Shown: in pieces, positions 41,048 to 46,148 of the stretch
Numbering within the stretch: position 1 is the first letter of the stretch
Layout of the letters: every line of letters starts with the position of its first letter
Assembly (NCBI GenBank): GCA_025936205.1
Contig: JAICTU010000007.1
Coordinates: forward strand, 1 to 46,148
Origin: Polyangiaceae bacterium
Lineage (GTDB): Bacteria > Myxococcota > Polyangia > Polyangiales > Polyangiaceae
DNA: 46,148 nt
Direction: 5' to 3'
Program-made: the position numbers and the translations under genes
Notes under the pieces: model-generated
Told to the model about the DNA's origin: nothing
Database searches by the model: none
Seen by the model: the letters and a program-made list of their open reading frames with translations, nothing else

Positions 41048-41728
41048 GCGTCGGGCGCTACTGCGTTGGGACCGTTGCTGACTCGGGTCGCGTTCCAGCG
41101 TCGGGAGCTGGGGGCGCTGCTCTGGTCGGGCGCGTTGGACGAGGTCGCGGGCCTTGGTCTCGGCGACCACCCGTGGGTTCACGCGGCATTGTGGAGCGAA
41201 TGGTCGCGCGGACAGTGTTCATCGCCCGAGCGGGTGATCGCCGAGGCGCGCCGGGGCGTGCCCACCGCTCCACCCCAGCTCGTGGCGCGCTATTCCGGCC
41301 TATCCCGGGTTCAGAACGAGCTGCGCTATCTGGAGATGCACATCTCCGATCATCCCATGCGCCTGCTGCGCTCGGAGGCGGAGCGGCTCTCGTGCGTGAC
41401 GAGCGTCCGTCTGGTTCAGCACGTCGACCAGGTCGTGAGCTTTGCGGGCATCGTGGCGGCGACGCGCAGCGTGGCCGTGGCAGAGCGGGGTGCCCTGCAG
41501 TTCGTCACTTTCGAAGATGAGCATGGCTTGGTCGAAGCGCGACTGCCCCCGGACGAGTGGAAGCGCTTGCATCCGCTGCTGTCCACCCCCGGCCCCTATC
41601 TGCTGCGCGGCAGGGTGCAGCGGCGCCTCGGCGCGCTGTACCTCGACATTCTGGAACTGCTGCCGTTTCACCAGCGCCGGAGTCAACTGCCCGTCTCGGT
41701 GTGGGGGGCAGCGACGGGTTTGGACTGA
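41009..41728 (+). CDS. DnaE-like C-terminal fragment (HhH plus OB-fold), no polymerase domain
   Basis: 239 residues from GTG 41009 (ATG 40958 is possible). It aligns by eye with the last third of DNA polymerase III alpha or DnaE2: helix-hairpin-helix RRELGALLWSGALDEVAG, linker LRYLEMHISDHPMRLL (DnaE GHP position, here DHP), then an OB fold FAGIVAATRS, GALQFVTFEDEHGLVEA, GPYLLRGRVQRRLGALYLDI. The PHP, palm and fingers domains are absent and the upstream DNA is udgX on the other strand. So it is either a remnant of a lost dnaE-type gene or a stand-alone DNA-binding protein. It ends by overlapping the DUF6766 gene tail by 46 bases. Confidence 0.7.
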   Translation: MRADTLRELRAWQASGATALGPLLTRVAFQRRELGALLWSGALDEVAGLGLGDHPWVHAALWSEWSRGQCSSPERVIAEARRGVPTAPPQLVARYSGLSRVQNELRYLEMHISDHPMRLLRSEAERLSCVTSVRLVQHVDQVVSFAGIVAATRSVAVAERGALQFVTFEDEHGLVEARLPPDEWKRLHPLLSTPGPYLLRGRVQRRLGALYLDILELLPFHQRRSQLPVSVWGAATGLD

Positions 41729-42399
41729 GGGGAGCCGCGCTGACGCAAGAAGATCGTCAGCGTGACGATGCTGAAGACCGCGAGGAACTCGCTCTGCCAG
41801 TTCTGAAACGATTGGAACCAGAACTCGCTCGAGGCGGCAAACTGGGGGACAGACTGCGCCGGCAAACCATGCTCGGCACGCCGCTCGTTCTCCTCGATAC
41901 AGCCGCCGATGGCATGGAACGCCAGCGAGCATGCGAACAAGCCCGCAAACGCGAGCACCAGGGAACGCTCGTAGAGCCACAACACCCAGCCGCCACGGCG
42001 CACGGGCCAGGGGGCGGACGGGTCGTTCCTGTGCTCGCGTGGGTCCTCATCGCCCTCGAACGGTTCGTCCAGGGGCTTGGATTCGGCCGAGCCCTGCTGC
42101 CGCAGGCGCGCCGAGAGCCATACAAAAACGCCCATCTGTAGAAACTCGCTCTCCCAGTTCTCGAAGAGCGCCTCGATGAAGTGACCGGAGCTCAAATAGT
42201 CAGCGAGTGGCAGCGGGGGCTGGCCGCTTTGCGACAAATCCTCATTGTGCGCAGTGAATCCAAAGGCGATCTGCCCCAGTGCCGTCGCCAGGAACAGCGC
42301 GAGCGTTGCGAGCGAGAGCGCGTTCCTGCGGAACCAGGCCGTCGAGCGCGGGCGCGCGCGACGGGTGGCAGTGGGTGCGTCCTTTTGCGGGGCGAGCAT
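41683..42399 (-). CDS. DUF6766 membrane protein with internal duplication
   Basis: 238 residues from ATG 42399; the frame is open further upstream but without family sequence. About four membrane helices. Each half carries the family motif: SSGHFIEALFENWESEFLQM then RQQGSAESKPL in the first half, and FWFQSFQNWQSEFLAVF then RQRGSPQSKPV in the second. An acidic loop (DEPFEGDEDPREHRND) lies between the halves. Function unknown; genes of this family often sit with stress-response genes, as here. Tail-to-tail overlap of 46 bases with the DnaE-like gene. Confidence 0.8.
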   Translation of the reverse strand: MLAPQKDAPTATRRARPRSTAWFRRNALSLATLALFLATALGQIAFGFTAHNEDLSQSGQPPLPLADYLSSGHFIEALFENWESEFLQMGVFVWLSARLRQQGSAESKPLDEPFEGDEDPREHRNDPSAPWPVRRGGWVLWLYERSLVLAFAGLFACSLAFHAIGGCIEENERRAEHGLPAQSVPQFAASSEFWFQSFQNWQSEFLAVFSIVTLTIFLRQRGSPQSKPVAAPHTETGS

Positions 42400-42419
42400 G
42401 GCGGGGAAGGAGTGGGGCG

Positions 42420-42439
42420 TTCGCGACAGTTCGCGACAG
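42420..42439. repeat. Two tandem copies of a 10-bp unit
   Basis: TTCGCGACAG occurs twice without a gap, between the divergent DUF6766 and DUF748 genes. One helical turn per unit; could be an operator or chance. Confidence 0.4.
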
Positions 42440-42588
42440 CACGTGCAAAGGTAGTGCCACAGCCCTCGTGCTTGGCACCGAACCTGCAGTGTCGAGCGGA
42501 GTCGCGCGCTGGGGCCAAAAATTCGCCTGCGCTCGTGAGGCGATCTCGAGACGAATGTGGCGCACGCCCCCACTGCGCAGGCAGCTCA

Positions 42589-43833
42589 ATGACTCAAACC
42601 ATACATACACCAGCGTCCTCGGCACACAGCGACCAGATGGCAGCCGAGCCACACGGCCGTACCCGGAAGTGGCCACGCCGTTTGCTGATCGCGTTCATCA
42701 TACTGCTGGCGCTGATCGTGATCGTACGCATCGTGCTCGACCCCATCGCCGCCCACTACACGCGCAAGGCGCTGAACGGGGCCGAGGGCATGCAGAGCCG
42801 CTTCGACGGCGTGCACGTGACGGTATTCCCTCCGGGCTACGAGATCCGACAGCTGGCGGTGATCGAGACGCCGGGCGGTAGCTGGAAGCGTCCGCTATTC
42901 GAGGTGGACCGCGCGGAGGTGAGCCTCGACTGGCGCCGGCTGCTGAAGGCGAACATCGGTATCGCGCTGCGGCTGGATGAACCCAAGATCAAGATCACGC
43001 AACGCTCCGAGGCCCCAACGGAGGTCAAGAAGCAGGTCGAGAAGCACAAGCCGCGCTCGGCGCTGGAGGTGGCGAGCAAGCTGGAGGAGCTGATGCCCGC
43101 GCGCGTGGAGCGCGTCGAGGTCAGGAAAGGGGAGTTCTCGTTCCGCGACATCGGTGCCGCGGGCCATCCCGAGGTGGCGCTGCATCGCATCGAAGCCGCC
43201 GTCGAGAACGTGGCGACGCGGCGCACGCTCGACAAAGGGCAGCCCGCGACAGCCAGCGTGAGCGCGCTGCTCGGCAACAGCGGCGATTTCAGTCTTTTCG
43301 TTTCCAGCGACCTGTTCGCCAAGAGCGTCAACTTGGCCGGCAATGCGGCCCTGCGCGGCTGGAAGGTGGCGGAGCTCTATCAGCTCGAGAAGGAGCGCAC
43401 CGACCTTCAGACCCCTCAGGGCACACTCGACCTGTTCGCCGAGTTCAAGGTGCGCAACGGTGAGATCTCCGGAGGCGTCAAGCCGGTGCTGAAGAACGTG
43501 GAGGTGAAGCCGGCGGATGAAAATCTATTTACCAAGGTCAAGGCCTGGGTCGCCGATGAAGCGCTCGATCTCTTCTCCGACCGCGTGCCGGGGCGCGACG
43601 CGGTGGCGACCGTGGTGCCCATCCAGGGTCATCTCGATAGTCCCGATATTCAGATCATCCCCACCGTGCTCAGCATCCTGCGCAATGCTTTCGTGGAGGG
43701 CATCTCGTCCGGTTTTTCGCATCTGCCTCCTCCGATCAGCAAAGACAAGGAAGGCTTGCTCGGCCAGGCGAGCGACGCCTTGCAGAAGGACAAAGGTCCG
43801 GCGCCTGCACAACCCAAAGGGAAGGACGAATGA
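42589..43833 (+). CDS. AsmA/DUF748-like envelope protein
   Basis: 414 residues from ATG 42589. One N-terminal membrane helix (about 31-52; LLIAFIILLALIVIVRIVLD), then a long extracytoplasmic chain with the DUF748/AsmA pattern: SRFDGVHVTVFPPGYEIRQL, ASVSALLGNSGDFSLFVSSD, and VPIQGHLDSPDIQIIPTVLS near the end. AsmA-like proteins form beta-groove bridges thought to carry lipids between membranes. The stop overlaps the next gene start (ATGA, 43830-43833). A Pro/Lys tail of about 15 residues closes the protein. Confidence 0.78.
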   Translation: MTQTIHTPASSAHSDQMAAEPHGRTRKWPRRLLIAFIILLALIVIVRIVLDPIAAHYTRKALNGAEGMQSRFDGVHVTVFPPGYEIRQLAVIETPGGSWKRPLFEVDRAEVSLDWRRLLKANIGIALRLDEPKIKITQRSEAPTEVKKQVEKHKPRSALEVASKLEELMPARVERVEVRKGEFSFRDIGAAGHPEVALHRIEAAVENVATRRTLDKGQPATASVSALLGNSGDFSLFVSSDLFAKSVNLAGNAALRGWKVAELYQLEKERTDLQTPQGTLDLFAEFKVRNGEISGGVKPVLKNVEVKPADENLFTKVKAWVADEALDLFSDRVPGRDAVATVVPIQGHLDSPDIQIIPTVLSILRNAFVEGISSGFSHLPPPISKDKEGLLGQASDALQKDKGPAPAQPKGKDE

Positions 43834-44255
43834 GAACTGGTGTGGCCCTCTTGGTGGTACTGATGAGCATCGGCTGCACACATGCGCGAAAGGCCGATGA
43901 CGCCAGCGATCAAGTCAGCTCGAAGACGGCAGAGCCGGAACAGTCGGAGGCGCAAGAAGTTGCCGACCCGCAAGCCGTGAGCAAGAAGAAGGGCTTGATC
44001 GCAGGTGGCCAGAAGGACCCGGAGCGGGTGCCGGTGGCTTCCTCGCCGGCCGGTCTGTTGAAGCCGGGCGCGGAGGAAAAGGTCCGGGCCAAGCTCGGCG
44101 TGAAGCAGAAGGGGGAAGACCTCCGGCCTGCGCTGCAGCGCTTTCAGCGCGAGCACGACCTGCCTGCCACGGGAATCCTGGATCACCGCACGGCGAAGGA
44201 GCTGGGGCTGGATCCGGATGAAGTGTTCGAGCGGGCGCAGGATGGTTCGTCCTGA
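43830..44255 (+). CDS. Peptidoglycan-binding lipoprotein
   Basis: 141 residues. Signal peptide with lipobox SIGC (Cys16). A polar, Glu/Gln/Lys-rich linker to about residue 90. C-terminal PG_binding_1 domain: LRPALQRFQREHDLPATGIL, then DHRTAKELGL. It probably anchors a membrane to the cell wall. Translationally coupled to the AsmA/DUF748-like protein, so the two may share a place in the envelope. Confidence 0.82.
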   Translation: MRTGVALLVVLMSIGCTHARKADDASDQVSSKTAEPEQSEAQEVADPQAVSKKKGLIAGGQKDPERVPVASSPAGLLKPGAEEKVRAKLGVKQKGEDLRPALQRFQREHDLPATGILDHRTAKELGLDPDEVFERAQDGSS

Positions 44256-44283
44256 GCGTTCGTCCTGAGGCGGCTCGTCCTCG
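44245..44283 (+). repeat. Three tandem 13-bp units across a stop codon
   Basis: GTTCGTCCTGAGC (44245-44257), GTTCGTCCTGAGG (44258-44270) and the degenerate CGGCTCGTCCTCG (44271-44283). The first unit holds the stop TGA of the peptidoglycan-binding lipoprotein gene. Slippage-type duplication; no function is evident. Confidence 0.6.
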
Positions 44284-44488
44284 GCGTGGCCGCACTGCCG
44301 CCGCCGAGTGCGAGCTCGGTGGGCGCGTCAAAGCGCCCCGTCGGCGCATCCCGCCGCGTGCTGCGGCCGCGCGAGTGTCCGCGTTGCCAGGTTTGCGCGC
44401 GGATCACTGCGGCATGGGGCTTGCTCTTGTGCGGCCTCGCGAGCGAGCCGCGTGCTCGCGGGGGACAGCAGAACGAAAGACAGGAGCG

Positions 44489-45025
44489 ATGAAGCGCACA
44501 CTCTTCTTCATTTGTACGGTGCTAGCTGCGGCTGCTTGCCAGCGATCCGACGACCGCGACTCGCGGGCGAGCACGCGGGACACCACGTCGAGCCCCACCA
44601 CGACCAACCCGAATCCGGCGACCACGACGCTCTCCAATCGGCCTGCCGACGATTCGGCGAGACCCAACGTCCCTGCTGCGGCCCGCGGGGAGCCGGCTGG
44701 TAACAGCGCCACTGGCTCCATCAGCGAGAAGAGCGCGGATAACACCGGCAAGAACGAGCGCGATCGCAGTGCATCGGCGCAGACGTCGGGTGATCAAGGA
44801 GGCAGCGAAGCCGATCGACACGTCACACAGCAGATCCGCAAGACGGTCGTGGACGATCCGAAGCTGTCAACGTCGGCGAAAAACGTGAAGATCATCACCG
44901 AAAATGGCGTGGTCACGCTCCGAGGTCCGGTGAAGAGCACCCAGGAAAAGACCGAAATCGCGGCCATCGCCCAGAAGGTCGATGGCGTCAAGCGCATCGA
45001 CAATCAACTCGAAATTGCAAAGTGA
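44489..45025 (+). CDS. BON-domain lipoprotein
   Basis: 178 residues from ATG 44489 with AGGAG upstream. Lipobox AAAAC (Cys17), then a long Thr/Asn/Ser/Pro linker to about residue 105. BON domain: VTQQIRKTVVDDPKLSTSAK, VKIITENGVVTLRGPV, IAAIAQKVDGVKRIDNQLEI. BON domains bind phospholipid and occur in OsmY and DolP. OsmY is an osmotic-stress protein; DolP keeps the outer membrane intact. This copy has one BON domain where those have two. The next gene follows after nine bases. Confidence 0.88.
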   Translation: MKRTLFFICTVLAAAACQRSDDRDSRASTRDTTSSPTTTNPNPATTTLSNRPADDSARPNVPAAARGEPAGNSATGSISEKSADNTGKNERDRSASAQTSGDQGGSEADRHVTQQIRKTVVDDPKLSTSAKNVKIITENGVVTLRGPVKSTQEKTEIAAIAQKVDGVKRIDNQLEIAK

Positions 45026-45034
45026 GCTAAATCA

Positions 45035-45592
45035 ATGGCCAATAAAGTTGTGATCGGTCTCGTCGATTCCGAATCGCGAGCGGGGTCCGTCGTCAACGAC
45101 CTGCGCAATGCCGGTTTCGCTACGAGCGACGTGTCGGTGTTGTTTCCCGATCGAGCGGGCACGCGCGACTTCGCGCATGAAAAGAACACCAAGGCGCCGG
45201 AGGGGGCCGTCACGGGAGTCGGGGCCGGCGGTGTCATCGGCGGCGCGCTCGGGTTGCTGGCGGGCATCGGCACGCTCGCCATCCCGGGCCTGGGTCCGTT
45301 CATCGCCGCTGGGCCCATCATGGCTGCGCTGAGCGGCGCTGCCGCCGGGGCAACGGTGGGCGGAATCGCCGGGGCCCTGATTGGCCTGGGCATCCCGGAG
45401 CTGGAGGCCAAGCGCTACGCCGGCAAGGTCCAGAGTGGCAACATCTTGATCTCGGTCCACGCCGACAGCAGCGAAGAGGTGGGCCGCGCCAAGAAGGTGC
45501 TGGAGGCCGCGGGCGTCCAGGACGTGAGCACCTCGAGCGAAGCCCGCGTACCCGCAAAGGACAGAGATCAGCCCAGTCCATCGACGCGCTGA
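45035..45592 (+). CDS. Glycine-zipper protein with YflT-like N-terminus
   Basis: 185 residues. The first 40 (ANKVVIGLVDSESRAGSVVN, then DLRNAGFATSDVSVLFPD) resemble the general-stress domain of YflT. The middle is Gly/Ala-rich (GAVTGVGAGGVIGGALGLLA, AALSGAAAGATVGGIAGALI), a glycine zipper likely to insert in or cross a membrane. The C-terminal part (ILISVHADSSEEVGRAKKVL) folds back as a ferredoxin-like half. No signal peptide. Function unknown; the same layout is common next to BON-domain genes in stress clusters. Confidence 0.75.
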   Translation: MANKVVIGLVDSESRAGSVVNDLRNAGFATSDVSVLFPDRAGTRDFAHEKNTKAPEGAVTGVGAGGVIGGALGLLAGIGTLAIPGLGPFIAAGPIMAALSGAAAGATVGGIAGALIGLGIPELEAKRYAGKVQSGNILISVHADSSEEVGRAKKVLEAAGVQDVSTSSEARVPAKDRDQPSPSTR

Positions 45593-45611
45593 TCGACCAC
45601 CGCTCGAGCCG

Positions 45612-45644
45612 GCGCCGGGCCGCATGAGCGCAGCGGCCCGGCGC
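45612..45644 (+). terminator. GC-rich hairpin after the BON/glycine-zipper unit
   Basis: GCGCCGGGCCGC (45612-45623) pairs perfectly with GCGGCCCGGCGC (45633-45644) over a 9-base loop. There is no U-tract, so termination is inferred from position and stem strength. Confidence 0.5.
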
Positions 45645-45726
45645 TGGACCTATTGAGCGCGCGCCGAGGTGACGAGAAACTCGCCGCCCGGCACGCCGTC
45701 ATCCTGGCACGAGAAAGAAGTTTGTC

Positions 45727-46148
45727 ATGCTCCGACCCAATACCCCCACTCTGTACCTGACCGCCCTGGCGATCGCCGGGCTGCTGCATTGCTCGAGCCA
45801 CAGCTCCGAGCCCAGCAAGACGGCGGCAGACGAAAGCAACTCGGGATCGATGGCGCAAACCAACAGCGCCGAAGCCAATAGCTCTCCATCTGGTGCATCC
45901 GCCGCACAGGGCGGTAGCGCCAGCGCGAAGAACCTGGATGACGCACAAATTGCGGCCATCACCGACGCCGCGAACAGCGCCGAGGTCGAGCAGGGGCGGC
46001 TGGCTCAATCGAAGGCGAGCGACCCCCGGGTGCGCAGCTTTGCTGCCATGATGGTCGAGCACCATGGAGAAGCACGCCGCGACCAGCAAGCCTTGAGCGT
46101 CTCCAAGCAAGATAGCGCGGACTCGGAGCGCATGTCGAAGGACGCGGA
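45727..46148 (+). CDS. DUF4142 lipoprotein-like protein (3' end beyond window)
   Basis: 140 codons from ATG 45727, with AAAGAAG upstream, open to the window end. Signal-like start (LYLTALAIAGLLHC); Cys22 follows His, so the lipobox is imperfect. Ser/Ala/Asn linker to about residue 68, then DUF4142: AIAAITDAANSAEVEQGRL-like opening (NLDDAQIAAITDAANSAEVE), SDPRVRSFAAMMVEHHGEAR, the His pair typical of the family. DUF4142 has a ferritin-like four-helix fold and no established function. Confidence 0.85.
   Translation, partial: MLRPNTPTLYLTALAIAGLLHCSSHSSEPSKTAADESNSGSMAQTNSAEANSSPSGASAAQGGSASAKNLDDAQIAAITDAANSAEVEQGRLAQSKASDPRVRSFAAMMVEHHGEARRDQQALSVSKQDSADSERMSKDA

Noticed and set aside
1..46148. 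CRISPR array, insertion sequence or prophage
   Set aside because: No regularly spaced repeats, transposase motifs, integrase or phage structural genes were seen on either strand.

Overview
The window is GC-rich, gene-dense bacterial DNA. The gene content points to Myxococcota, probably a Polyangiales/Sorangiineae-like organism: a eukaryote-type Ser/Thr kinase with PEGA and AgmX/PglI-like tails, an FHA protein, a DUF4423 regulator, an HTTM membrane protein, many small lipoproteins, and GTG/TTG starts. The assignment is inferred from gene families only. I see no rRNA, tRNA, CRISPR array, transposase or phage gene.

0-16.7 kb. A cytochrome P460-type lipoprotein is cut by the left edge. A tightly packed run follows: a membrane-anchored protein, an HTTM protein and the two halves of a heterodimeric ABC exporter. 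Then come a DUF4423 regulator, a small heat-shock protein, a GYF_2 protein, an exonuclease/phosphatase-fold lipoprotein with a cysteine-rich insert, two exported proteins, a GT2 glycosyltransferase, an FHA protein, a large Ser/Thr kinase and a PDZ protein.

16.7-26.2 kb, the most interesting part. A CusR/CopR-like response regulator (minus strand) and a heavy-metal-type sensor kinase (plus strand) flank an outer-membrane-channel gene and a four-repeat COG4705 membrane protein. Four copies of a 16-bp dyad (ATGACMGRAWTGTAAT) lie between the regulator and the channel gene (two copies), before a small lipoprotein with an eight-cysteine mirror-symmetric tail, and before a one-module adenylation-thiolation-membrane protein. 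The dyad closely resembles the E. coli CusR box. I infer a metal-responsive (copper/silver-like) regulon with no RND pump or P-type ATPase in view. The same block holds a frameshifted COG4705 remnant and a receiver without an output domain, which suggests past duplication and loss.

26.2-33.8 kb. Tryptophan 2,3-dioxygenase, then a GH8 exo-oligoxylanase-like lipoprotein with a squalene-cyclase-fold protein. A convergent CUT2-type sugar ABC operon (binding protein, double ATPase, permease) follows. Both sugar loci have LacI-family-like operators upstream, which suggests one xylo-oligosaccharide or pentose uptake programme.

33.9-41.7 kb. A three-gene overlapping phosphorelay (PAS kinase, single-domain regulator, hybrid kinase) is followed by a LAPDPY-repeat exported protein, a DUF1440 membrane protein, a Tat-exported aldo/keto reductase, UdgX (uracil-DNA cross-linking glycosylase), and an overlapping divergent gene for only the C-terminal third of a DnaE-like polymerase.

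41.7-46.1 kb. A run of envelope or stress proteins: DUF6766, an AsmA/DUF748-like protein, a peptidoglycan-binding lipoprotein, a BON lipoprotein, a glycine-zipper protein, and a DUF4142 lipoprotein cut by the right edge.
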